NCBI GenBank assembly: GCA_012295275.1
Contig: CM022669.1
Location: 108,911 to 172,910 of the forward strand
DNA from: Chrysomallon squamiferum
Lineage: Eukaryota > Mollusca > Gastropoda > Neomphalida > Peltospiridae
DNA: 64,000 bases
Reading direction: 5' to 3'
Position numbers and translations under genes: made by a program
Notes under the pieces: model-generated
Databases searched by the model: none
Told to the model about the DNA's origin: nothing
Seen by the model: the letters and a program-made list of their open reading frames with translations, nothing else
In this document: one piece after another, positions 40,601 to 52,596 of the stretch
Numbering within the stretch: the stretch's first letter is position 1
How the letters are laid out: each line of letters starts with the position of its first letter

Positions 40601-43600
40601 CAACTGCTTGAGATCTGAACGCCTTCAATGCAGTCTTTATGTGTGCGTACGATTGAAAGTTTCGGTGCGCGAGCGGTTGCGACGGGTGTTCGTCTCTTCT
40701 CAACAAACAGAAACACGCACTACCTCATCAAAATCAGATGCAATGATTAACCCTTTACACCGTTTAAACAACTGCTTGAGATCTGAACGCCTTCAATGCA
40801 GTGTGTTATGTGTGCGTACGATTGAAAGTTTCGGTGTGCGAGCGAGCGGTTGCGCGACGGGTGTTCGTCTCTTCTCAACAAACAGAAACACGCACTACCT
40901 CATCAAAATCAGATGCAATGATTAACCCTTTACACCGTTTAAACAACTGCTTGAGATCTGAACGCCTTCAATGCAGTCTGTTACGTGTGTATACGATTGA
41001 AAGTTTCGGTGTGCGAGCGGTTGCGACGGGTGTTCGTCTCTTCTCAACAAACAGAAACACGCACTACCTCATCAAAATCAGATGCAATGATTAACCCTTT
41101 ACACCGTTTAAACAACAGCTTGAGATCTGAATGCCTTCAATGCAGTGTATTATGTGTGCGTACGATTGAAAGTTTCGGTGCGCGAGCGGTTGCGACGGGT
41201 GTTCGTCTCTTCTCAACAAACAGAAACACGCACTACCTCATCAAAATCAGATGCAATGATTAACCCTTTACACCGTTTAAACAACTGCTTGAGATCTGAA
41301 CGCCTTCAATGCAGTCTCTTATGTGTGCGTACGATTACGATTGAAAGTTTCGGTGTGCGAGCGGTTGCGACGGGTGTTCGTCTCTTCTCAACAAACAGAA
41401 ACACGCACTACCTCATCAAAATCAGATGCAATGATTAACCCTTTACACCGTTTAAACAACTGCTTGAGATCTGAACGCCTTCAATGCAGTCTGTTATGTG
41501 TGCGTACGATTGAAAGTTTCGGTGTGCGAGCGGTTGCGACGGGTGTTCGTCTCTTCTCAACAAACAGAAACACGCACTACCTCATCAAAATCAGATGCAA
41601 TGATTAACCCTTTACACCGTTTAAACAACTGCTTGAGATCTGAACGCCTTCAATGCAGTCTCTTATGTGTGCGTACGATTGAAAGTTTCGGTGTGCGAGC
41701 GGTTGCGACGGGTGTTCGTCTCTTCTCAACAAACAGAAACACGCACTACCTCATCAAAATCAGATGCAATGATTAACCCTTTACACCGTTTAAACAACTG
41801 CTTGAGATCTGAACGCCTTCAATGCAGTCTCTTATGTGTGCGTACGATTGAAAGTTTCGGTGTGCGAGCGGTTGCGACGGGTGTTCGTCTCTTCTCAACA
41901 AACAGAAACACGCACTACCTCATCAAAATCAGATGCAATGATTAACCCTTTACACCGTTTAAACAACTGCTTGAGATCTGAACGCCTTCAATGCAGTGTG
42001 TTATGTGTGCGTACGATTGAAAGTTTCGGTGTGCGAGCGGTTGCGAGGTGTGTTCGTCTCTTCTCAATAAACGCACACGTAACACGCACTACCTCATCAA
42101 AATCAGATGCAATGATTAACCCTTTACACCGTTTAAACAACTGCTTGAGATCTGAACGCCTTCAATGCAGTCTCTTATGTGTGCGTACGATTGAAAGTTT
42201 TCGGTGTGCGAGCGGTTGCGACGGGTGTTCGTCTCTTCTCAACAAACAGAAACACGCACTACCTCATCAAAATCAGATGCAATGATTAACCCTTTACACC
42301 GTTTAAACAACTGCTTGAGATCTGAACGCCTTCAATGCACGTCTGTTATGTGTGTGCGTACGATTGAGTTTTTCGGTGTGCGAGCGGTTGCGAGGTGTGT
42401 TCGTCTCTTCTCAACAAACAGAAACACGCACTACCTCATCAAAATCAGATGCAATGATTAACCCTTTACACCGTTTAAACAACTGCTTGAGATCTGAACG
42501 CCTTCAATGCAGTCTCTTATGTGTGCGTACGATTGAAAGTTTCGGTGTGCGAGCGGTTGCGACGGGTGTTCGTCTCTTCTCAACAAACAGAAACACGCAC
42601 TACCTCATCAAAATCAGATGCAATGATTAACCCTTTACACCGTTTAAACAACTGCTTGAGATCTGAACGCCTTCAATGCAGTCTGTTATGTGTGCGTACG
42701 ATTGAAAGTTTCGGTGCGCGAGCGGTTGCGACGGGTGTTCGTCTCTTCTCAACAAACAGAAACACGCACTACCTCATCAAAATCAGATGCAATGATTAAC
42801 CCTTTACACCGTTTAAACAACTGCTTGAGATCTGAACGGCTTCAATGCAGTCTGTTACGTGTGTATACGATTGAAAGTTTCGGAGCGCGAGCGGTTGCGA
42901 CGGGTGTTCGTCTCTTCTCAACAAACAGAAACACGCACTACCTCATCAAAATCAGATGCAATGATTAACCCTTTACACCGTTTAAACAACTGCTTGAGAT
43001 CTGAACGCCTTCAATGCAGTCTGTTATGTGTGCGTACGATTGAAAGTTTCGGTGTGCGAGCGGTTGCGACGGGTGTTCGTCTCTTCTCAACAAACAGAAA
43101 CACGCACTACCTCATCAAAATCAGATGCAATGATTAACCCTTTACACCGTTTAAAAACAACTGCTTGAGATCTGAACGCCTTCAATGCAGTCTGTTATGT
43201 GTGCGTACGATTGAAAGTTTCGGTGTGCGAGCGGTTGCGACGGGTGTTCGTCTCTTCTCAACAAACAGAAACACGCACTACCTCATCAAAATCAGATGCA
43301 ATGATTAACCCTTTACACCGTTTAAACAACTGCTTGAGATCTGAACGCCTTCAATGCAGTCTGTTATGTGTGCGTACGATTGAAAGTTTCGGTGTGCGAG
43401 CGGTTGCGAGGTGTGTTCGTCTCTTCTCAACAAACAGAAACACGCACTACCTCATCAAAATCAGATGCAATGATTAACCCTTTACACCGTTTAAACAACT
43501 GCTTGAGATCTGAACGCCTTCAATGCAGTCTGTTATGTGTGCGTACGATTGAAAGTTTCGGTGTGCGAGCGGTTGCGACGGTGTGTTCGTCTCTTCTCAA

Positions 43601-46600
43601 CAAACAGAAACACGCACTACCTCATCAAAATCAGATGCAATGATTAACCCTTTACACCGTTTAAACAACTGCTTGAGATCTGAACGCCTTCAATGCAGTC
43701 TCTTATGTGTGCGTACGATTGAAAGTTTCGGTGTGCGAGCGGTTGCGACGGGTGTTCGTCTCTTCTCAACAAACAGAAACACGCACTACCTCATCAAAAT
43801 CAGATGCAATGATTAACCCTTTACACCGTTTAAACAACTGCTTGAGATCTGAACGCCTTCAATGCAGTCTGTTATGTGTGCGTACGATTGAAAGTTTCGG
43901 TGTGCGAGCGGTTGCGACGGGTGTTCGTCTCTTCTCAACAAACAGAAACACGCACTACCTCATCAAAATCAGATGCAATGATTAACCCTTTACACCGTTT
44001 AAACAACTGCTTGAGATCTGAACGCCTTCAATGCAGTCTCTTATGTGTGCGTACGATTGAAAGTTTCGGTGTGCGAGCGGTTGCGACGGGTGTTCGTCTC
44101 TTCTCAACAAACAGAAACACGCACTACCTCATCAAAATCAGATGCAATGATTAACCCTTTACACCGTTTAAACAACTGCTTGAGATCTGAACGCCTTCAA
44201 TGCAGTCTCTTATGTGTGCGTACGATTGAAAGTTTCGGTGTGCGAGCGGTTGCGACGGGTGTTCGTCTCTTCTCAAACAAACAGAAACACGCACTACCTC
44301 ATCAAAATCAGATGCAATGATTAACCCTTTACCCCGTTTAAACAACTGCTTGAGATCTGAACGCCTTCAATGCAGTCTCTTATGTGTGCGTACGATTGAA
44401 AGTTTCGGTGTGCGAGCGGTTGCGACGGGTGTTCGTCTCTTCTCAACAAACAGAAACACGCACTACCTCATCAAAATCAGATGCAATGATTAACCCTTTA
44501 CACCGTTTAAACAACAGCTTGAGATCTGAATGCCTTCAATGCAGTGTATTATGTGTGCGTACGATTGAAAGTTTCGGTGCGCGAGCGGTTGCGACGGGTG
44601 TTCGTCTCTTCTCAACAAACAGAAACACGCACTACCTCATCAAAATCAGATGCAATGATTAACCCTTTACACCGTTTAAACAACTGCTTGAGATCTGAAC
44701 GCCTTCAATGCAGTCTCTTATGTGTGCGTACGATTGAAAGTTTCGGTGTGCGAGCGGTTGCGACGGGTGTTCGTCTCTTCTCAACAAACAGAAACACGCA
44801 CTACCTCATCAAAATCAGATGCAATGATTAACCCTTTACACCGTTTAAACAACTGCTTGAGATCTGAACGCCTTCAATGCAGTCTGTTATGTGTGTATAC
44901 GATTGAAAGTTTCGGTGTGCGAGCGGTTGCGAGGTGTGTTCGTCTCTTCTCAACAAACAGAAACACGCACTACCTCATCAAAATCAGATGCAATGATTAA
45001 CCCTTTACACCGTTTAAACAACTGCTTGAGATCTGAACGCCTTCAATGCAGTCTCTTATGTGTGCGTACGATTGAAAGTTTCGGTGTGCGAGCGGTTGCG
45101 ACGGGTGTTCGTCTCTTCTCAACAAACAGAAACACGCACTACCTCATCAAAATCAGATGCAATGATTAACCCTTTACACCGTTTAAACAACTGCTTGAGA
45201 TCTGAACGCCTTCAATGCAGTCTGTTATGTGTGCGTACGATTGAAAGTTTCGGTGTGCGAGCGGTTGCGACGGGTGTTCGTCTCTTCTCAACAAACAGAA
45301 ACACGCACTACCTCATCAAAATCAGATGCAATGATTAACCCTTTACACCGTTTAAACAACTGCTTGAGATCTGAACGCCTTCAATGCAGTCTGTTATGTG
45401 TGCGTACGATTGAAAGTTTCGGTGCGCGAGCGGTTGCGACGGGTGTTCGTCTCTTCTCAACAAACAGAAACACGCACTACCTCATCAAAATCAGATGCAA
45501 TGATTAACCCTTTACACCGTTTAAACAACTGCTTGAGATCTGAACGCCTTCAATGCAGTCTCTTAAACAACTGCTTGAGATCTGAACGCCTTCAATGTGC
45601 GTACGATTGAAAGTTTCGGTGTGCGAGCGGTTGCGACGGGTGTTCGTCTCTTCTCAACAAACAGAAACACGCACTACCTCATCAAAATCAGATGCAATGA
45701 TTAACCCTTTACACCGTTTAAACAACTGCTTGAGATCTGAACGCCTTCAATGCAGTCTGTTATGTGTGCGTACGATTGAAAGTTTCGGTGTGCGAGCGGT
45801 TGCGACGGGTGTTCGTCTCTTCTCAACAAACAGAAACACGCACTACCTCATCAAAATCAGATGCAATGATTAACCCTTTACACCGTTTAAACAACTGCTT
45901 GAGATCTGAACGCCTTCAATGCAGTCTGTTATGTGTGCGTACGATTGAAAGTTTCGGTGTGCGAGCGGTTGCGACGGGTGTTCGTCTCTTCTCAACAAAC
46001 AGAAACACGCACTACCTCATCAAAATCAGATGCAATGATTAACCCTTTACACCGTTTAAAAACAACTGCTTGAGATCTGAACGCCTTCAATGCAGTCTGT
46101 TATGTGTGCGTACGATTGAAAGTTTCGGTGTGCGAGCGGTTGCGACGTGTGTTCGTCTCTTCTCAACAAACAGAAACACGCACTACCTCATCAAAATCAG
46201 ATGCAATGATTAACCCTTTACACCGTTTAAACAACTGCTTGAGATCTGAACGCCTTCAATGCAGTCTGTTATGTGTGCGTACGATTGAAAGTTTCGGTGT
46301 GCGAGCGGTTGCGACGGGTGTTCGTCTCTTCTCAACAAACAGAAACACGCACTACCTCATCAAAATCAGATGCAATGATTAACCCTTTACACCGTTTAAA
46401 CAACTGCTTGAGATCTGAACGCCTTCAATGCAGTCTCTTATGTGTGCGTACGATTGAAAGTTTCGGTGTGCGAGCGGTTGCGACGGGTGTTCGTCTCTTC
46501 TCAACAAACAGAAACACGCACTACCTCATCGAAATCAGATGTAATGATTAACCCTTTATCCCGTTTAAACAACTGCTTGAGATCTGAACGCCTTCAATGC

Positions 46601-47215
46601 AGTCTGTTATGTGTGCGTACGATTGAAAGTTTCGGTGTGCGAGCGGTTGCGAGGTGTGTTCGTCTCTTCTCAACAAACAGAAACACGCACTACCTCATCA
46701 AAATCAGATGCAATGATTAACCCTTTACACTTTTTTAAACAACTGCTTGAGATCTGAACGCCTTCAATGCAGTCTCTTATGTGTGCGTACGATTGAAAGT
46801 TTCGGTGTGCGAGCGGTTGCGACTGTGTTCGTCTCTTCTCAACAAACAGAAACACGCACTACCTCATCAAAATCAGATGCAATGATTAACCCTTTACACC
46901 GTTTAAACAACTGCTTGAGATCTGAACGCCTTCAATGCAGTCTCTTATGTGTGCGTACGATTGAAAGTTTCGGTGTGCGAGCGGTTGCGACGGTGTGTTC
47001 GTCTCTTCTCAACAAACAGAAACACGCACTACCTCATCAAAATCAGATGTAATGATTAACCCTTTACACCGTTTAAACAACTGCTTGAGATCTGAACGCC
47101 TTCAATGCAGTCTGTTACGTGTGTATACGATTGAAAGTTTCGGAGTGCGAGCGGTTGCGAGGTGTGTTCGTCTCTTCTCAATAAACAGAAACACGCACTA
47201 CCTCATCAAAATCAG
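28640..47215 (+). repeat. Homogeneous 169-bp satellite array, about 110 units
   Basis: Near-identical units recur every 169 bp (for example 29004, 29173; 43707, 43876, 44045). Fixed landmarks per unit are GTTTAAAC, AGATCT and CGTACG palindromes, the block AAACACGCACTACCTCATCA, and TTTCGGTGTGCGAGCGGTTG. Common variants are CAGTCTCTTATG versus CAGTCTGTTATG and GCGACGGG versus GCGAGGGG or GCGAGGTG. Occasional units carry 1-40 bp insertions. 169 is not a multiple of three, so the many 92-codon frames crossing unit boundaries are artefacts. The length is close to one nucleosome repeat, as in many centromeric satellites. Confidence 0.97.
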
Positions 47216-47955
47216 ATCTAATGATTAACCCTTAACACCGTTTAAACAGCTGTTTGAGAACTGAACCCATTCAAGGCTGTCTGTTATGTGTGTATACGAT
47301 TGAAAGTTTCGGAGTGCGAGCGGCTGCGAGGTGTGTTTGTCTGTTCTCAATAAACAGAATCACGCACAACATCATGGAAATCAGATGTAATGATTAACCC
47401 TTTACAGCGATTAAAGAGCTGCTTGAAAACAGAACGCTTTGAGTGCTGTCTGTTATGTGTGTATATGATTAAAAGTTTCGCAGAGCGAGCGGTTGCGAAG
47501 TGTGTTCGTCTCTTGTCAATAAACGCACATGCCGACCAGTTCATCAAAATCAGATCTAATGATTAACCCTTAACAGCGTTCAAAGAGCTGGTTGAGAACT
47601 GAACGCATTCAATGCTGTCTGTTATGTGTGTATCCGATTGAAAGTTTCGGAGTGCGAGCGGCTGCGAGCTGTGTTCGTCTCTTCTCAATAAACAGAATCA
47701 CGCACTACCTCATCGAAATCAGATCTAATGATTAACCCTTAACAGCGATTAAAGACCTGCTTGAGAACTGAACGCATTTAATGCTGTTTGTTATGTGTGT
47801 ATACGATTGAAAGTTTCGGACTGCGAGTGATTGCGATGTGTGTTCGTCTCTTGTCAATAAACGCACATACCAACCAGCTCATCAAAATCAGATGTAATGA
47901 TTAACCCTTAACAGCGTTTAAAGAGCTGCTTGAGAACAGAACGCATTCGGAGTGT
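47215..47955 (+). repeat. Diverged right edge of the satellite array
   Basis: About four plus-strand units with edge-type variants (TTAACAGCGTTTAAAGAGCT, CTGAACGCATTCAATGCTGT) resemble the left-edge units more than the core. The array ends near 47955, within a GAACGCATTCGGAGTGTTG junction. Confidence 0.88.
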
Positions 47956-49490
47956 TGTCTTAGTCCGAGATTCGAACTGCGGTCGTCGGATTCAAAGCCA
48001 GGTCTACAGAGGCACATTACAATGTTAACCAGAAATCGAGAGAGCGGTGAAGAACGCACTCTTTTCCTTCCCATTGTACTTGTCTTTAATCAAACAGAAC
48101 AAACGATGAGCACCATTCGGATTGTGCTGTCTATATCTTGTTTCTCTCTTTGTTTGTTAGAGTGATGAATGATGCAATTGCTCATCTACTAATAACTAAC
48201 ATGAACGAGTAGTAAGTAACCTGCGTTTCATCGTGAGTGTGTTTGTATATGTGTTTGTCACAGCGAGAAGACATGCAACTTCTGTTCGGATTGAACTGCT
48301 CTTTGAAGACGAATGTGTGCAAAGCCACATCTAACAGTGAGTTTGTAACTCCTCCGAGACAACAGCTTCATAACAGAACGATTCAATCTTCTTATTTGTA
48401 TCTGTCGCATTAGTAAGGTACTGACTGATGGACCTTTTCGAAATGTAATCGAACAGACATTTCTATTTAAGATCGCAATCTTCAATTGTGCCATTCATGG
48501 TATGTGTTGTATTTTTCGAAGCTACGAGCTAGAATCATCGGTGACACAGCAGTATGTATATAATAAGCACCTAACAATGTTCACCAGAGATCGGGAGAAC
48601 GGTGAATAACGCACTCTTCTCCTTCCCGTTGTACTTGTCTTTAATCAAACAGAACTAACGTAGAGCAGCATTCGGAGTGTGGCCTTATTTAAAGCTACGA
48701 GCTGCAGTCGTCGGTTTCACAGCCAGGTGTACATAGGCACATAACAATGTTAACCAGAGATCGAGAGATCGGTAAAGAATGCGCTGTTTTCGTTCACATT
48801 GTACTTGTCTTAAATCAAACAGAACTAACGATGAGCAGCAATCGGAGTGTGCTGTCTATATTTTGTTTTTGTGTTTGTTTGTTAAAGTGAAGAATGATGC
48901 AATTCCTCATCTGCTGATAAAGAACATGAACGAGTAGTAACCTTTGTTTCAGTGACAGCGTGTTTCTATATGTGTGTGTCACAGCGAGAACATATGCATC
49001 TTCTGTTCGGATTGAACTGCTCTTGGAAGACGAAGGTGTGCGAAGCCACATCTAACAGTGAGTACGTATCTGCTCCGAGACAACAGCTTCATAACAGAAC
49101 GGTTCAAACTTCTTATTGATATCTATCGCAGTAGTAAGATACTGGCTGACATTTACGAACTGGAATCGAACAGACCGTTTTATGTACGATCGCAAACTTC
49201 AATTCTGGCATTACAACAGCGTGTGCATAAGGACCTAATAATGTTAATCAGAGATCGCGAGAGCGATGAAGAATGCGCTGTTTACGTATCCATTGTAGTC
49301 TTCTTTAATCAAAGAGAACGAACGATGATCAGCATTCGGAGTGTGCTATATATATTTTGTTTCTGTGTTTCTTTGTTAAAGTGAAGAATGATGCAATTTC
49401 TCTTCCACTGATAACGCAGATGAACGAGTACTAACCTGCGTTTCATGGTGAGTGCATTTGTGTTTGTGTTTGTCACAGCTAGAAGACATG
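47955..49490 (-). repeat. Complex tandem repeat family, right flank (reverse orientation)
   Basis: Diverged modules correspond to the reverse complement of the 23.5-25.7 kb family. For example GAATGATGCAATTCCTCATC here matches the left-flank GCAATTGCATCATTCTTC segment inverted, and GCGAAGCCACATCTAACAGT matches the left AGATGTGGCTTCGCG part. Similar points recur at about 48128, 48849 and 49345. Near 47970-47985, read on the minus strand, is GCAGTTCGAATCTCGG, resembling a Pol III B box. Confidence 0.8.
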
Positions 49491-50115
49491 TTATAAGATA
49501 CATAGCACAGTATGAGAGAAAGGGAAAGCAAGGAAGTATTCCAGACACATTGAAATAATGATAACGTTCCTATAATGGAATAAAGATCACGTCCCAAGCA
49601 GAAATGTGTGCGTTATGTTGAATGACTACTACGCAGGGTGTGAGAAAATTGAATTCTTCTCCGGCTTTGCAGCCACTCGCACTACGTAACTTTGAATCGT
49701 ATGTAGAGGTAGCAAACAGCATTGAATGCGTTCTATTCTCAAGCAGCTCTTTCAACGGTGTTAACCGCTAATCATTAAATCTCGTTTAAAAAAGATTCTG
49801 CGTTTGTGTGTTTAGTGTAAAAAAAAAATGTCCAATACGGATATAAGGGACATAGCACAGTGTGAGAGAAAGGGAAAGCAAAGTGGTATTCTAGAGACAT
49901 TAAGAGAACGATGACGTTATTAGAATGATAGAAAAAAGAGTTCTCAAAGCAAAGAGTGTGCGTGATGTTTAATGACTAGAACGCAGGAATTAAAAAAGTG
50001 CATCATTTTCTCCATCTTCGAAACCTCTCGCACTACTTAACTTTGAATGGTATGTAGGGATAACAAACAGCATTGAATGAATTTGTTCTCAAGCAGCTCT
50101 TTGAACATTTTTAAA
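49490..50115 (+). repeat. Two tandem copies (about 350 bp) ending in reverse satellite pieces
   Basis: The segment starting ATAGCACAGTATGAGAGAAA at about 49501 recurs at about 49851. Each copy ends with a partial satellite unit on the minus strand (TCGCACTAC ... CAAGCAGCTCTTT). The pairing of a forward module end with a reverse satellite piece repeats the arrangement seen at 25.6-25.98 kb. Confidence 0.8.
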
Positions 50116-50119
50116 GTTT

Positions 50120-50850
50120 ATTATTGTGTTTTAAGTTTAAATACAAAATAACAAATTATATTTTGTATTTATTTATTTTTAGAATTATTTATTTTATTTT
50201 TATTTTATTTTTATTTATTTAGTTCTTTTTATTTTTTTTTTTTTTTTTGCCAAATTATTTTCTAAATTATTATTAAAAAAATTATTAATACCAAGAATTC
50301 TTTAACAGTTTTAAATACGAGTGCAAAAGTTATTTGCGTTTCAACTTTCCATGTGCGTGGTCAAAAAAATTATAATAATTAACTTTAGTGATTATTGTCG
50401 AAATGCTAAACCTTCAGCTTGAGATTTACTTCATAATCAGATGATAAAACCAAAGTACTCAGAGTATGAATGATAATATAAGTTATGTTTTCATATTCTA
50501 CCTTGATATTGTAAAGCGTGAAAGTGAATGGATTTCTTCCGCATTTTAGGCCTACCTGTAAATTATTGAACTTTTGTATTTTTAAAACAACATAAAGCAA
50601 TTTTACACAGTCTAATTTACAATGCATTCAGCATTGTATTCATAGTAAATATAATATGTCAATGAATAAATTTTATTTGGCTTATTATGATTATGAGGAA
50701 CAACAGTTTGGAACATAAATTATGACAACGGAAGTAAACAATTTCCTCCATTAACGTAAGTGAGATACCAGTAATATCGTCGTAAAATTGTCTTTTATTC
50801 AATGATAAATCATGTTTATACTATTTTGAGTCTTTCTTTAGGCGTTAAAG
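50120..50850. other. AT-rich spacer after the repeat block
   Basis: Contains T-rich low-complexity sequence (about 50150-50250) and unique AT-rich DNA just upstream of the CIB-like first exon. No other feature is seen. Confidence 0.6.
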
Positions 50851-52596
50851 ATGGGCAATAAAGTGACTACATTTATAGTTGACCAGCTGGAAGCATATCG
50901 GGTATGTAAAACAGTATTTAATCGAGCGTCCGAAGCGAATGTTAGACACCAACCAAAATTAATGGCTCTATCTATTCCGTTTTTTTTAGATTTATATAGT
51001 AACCATTTATCATCATCGCAAGTTAGATACCACCGTTAATTCTATTTACATAATTGTATTTCGCAAAGGACGCGATAATTTTAAATCACCAAGTTTAATT
51101 CTCAAGAGAATATTGTTGTTGTTGTTTTTTTTGTTTTGTTTTTTTAAATTTGGATAACTATCTTTATCATATATTTTTTTTATATTCCTTGAAATAATCA
51201 TTATGGTTATTATTAATTACTTTTTACCGTCTTTTTTCAGTCAGGCTTAATATGTTGAAAAGTCAGTCATTAGATTTGTCACAATTTATTTATATATATT
51301 AACTGTTTAATTAAATAAAACAAAACAAATTTTTCTTACCCTTTTTTTTAATTTAAAAATTAAAAAAAAAGGTTTATGTTTAATTATTTTTGTTAATCAT
51401 TTTTAAATTTTAAAAAAAAGTATCAAAATGCACTGATTAATGGATTAAAAGTTCTAATGCAACCAAGTTTATGAAAAAAAAAAAAAATAATAAAAAGCTT
51501 TTCCAAAGCAAAATTTGTCATTTTGACAACATTCAAGAATGATTAGTGAAGAGTTTAAATAAATCATAAATCTGACAAAAATGACATAGAATTGGAAAAA
51601 ACATTTCAAATTGTAATACCAATTTAAAATAAAGTGATGTTAACACTGACAGGATGATCTCAGTTTTGATAATTTTCTGGTCACGTTCTCTGTGTTTAGT
51701 GAGGCAGAATCAAGAGACATCAAAACAGTCTATGCTTACAGAATACATGGTATGTTGTAACCTTATTTCCATTTTCTGTTTTACCCAAAGCCCTGTTGAT
51801 AACATGTTTATGAAATATACTTGCATTTGTTCTCTGTAGGAAGGTGTATGAAAAGATCCCTTTATGCTAATCAGCAAGAGTTTTCATGTTAATTTTCCTC
51901 ATTGTTATGTTGATATCTAATAAAAGTTATATTTAAAAGTTATATTTGTTAAACATTATTTACACTATACAGATTATTGTACATCAGAGTTTTATTAAAA
52001 AGATAATCTGAAAATCTTAACTCATGTTGTTGCTTATTAGGTAAATGAATGCATCCTTTAATCAAAAAATTTCTGTCTGATTTTTCAGCATTGTGAAGAG
52101 GTCTTTTCTGAAAAAATCTAAAATGTTCTTTACTACATTTTCTTAATAAAATCACTGAGAGAGAAAATTTAATTTCAAATCATTATGATCTTAATATTTT
52201 GCAGAAACTTAGTAACTATAGCATAAAGATAACTGATGTTAATTTTAGATACTTTTTAGGTAACAAAATGGCACAAGTCTATCTAGGCCATTATTATTCA
52301 GATACATTGTCTGCTGCTTACTTCCATTAAATTATAACAGAGCAATAAACAAGCTGGAAAAGATTCTGAACAAATTTCCTATGCTGTTATTTAAATTATT
52401 TTCCTTTATTGTTAAAATTAACATTATTATTAATAGTAGTAGTAGTACAGCAGCAGTAGTGGTATTATTATTATAATTAATATATGTTTTTTAATATTCA
52501 GATTTTGATGATGATAAAAAAGATTTAGAAAAAACACTTGTGGCCTTAACAGGAGGAGAGCTCAATGAAGATGAGATTACTTTTGTTGTTGAAAAG
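50851..52596 (+). CDS. CIB-family (calcium and integrin-binding) gene, partial; middle and last exons not found
   Basis: Three exons with good GT-AG borders and matching phase: 50851-50901, 51653-51749 and 52502-52596. The first gives MGNKVTTFIVDQLEAYR, the N-terminus typical of CIB1/CIB2 with an MG myristoylation site. The second reads DDLSFDNFLVTFSVFSEAE, the EF-hand region before the central helix. The third reads DFDDDKKDLEKTL and LTGGELNEDEI. CIB proteins are EF-hand calcium sensors that bind integrin tails and other partners. An exon for about 55 residues between the first and second, and the last EF-hand exon, are not visible. The third-exon calcium loop lacks about four residues after DFDDD compared with the family, so calcium binding there is doubtful. 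It is either a partial gene or a decaying copy. Confidence 0.72.

Noticed and set aside
28640-47215. Dozens of overlapping 92-codon plus-strand frames, apparently a repeated protein family
   Set aside because: They follow the 169-bp period, which is not a multiple of three, so each frame ends in the next unit. No splice context or family resemblance supports coding.
28640-47215. CRISPR array
   Set aside because: Units are 169 bp and the whole unit is conserved, with no short repeat separated by unique spacers; the genome is eukaryotic.
28640-47215. CENP-B box in the satellite unit
   Set aside because: The TTTCGGTGTGCGAGCGG region is CpG-rich but does not match the essential positions of the CENP-B box on either strand.
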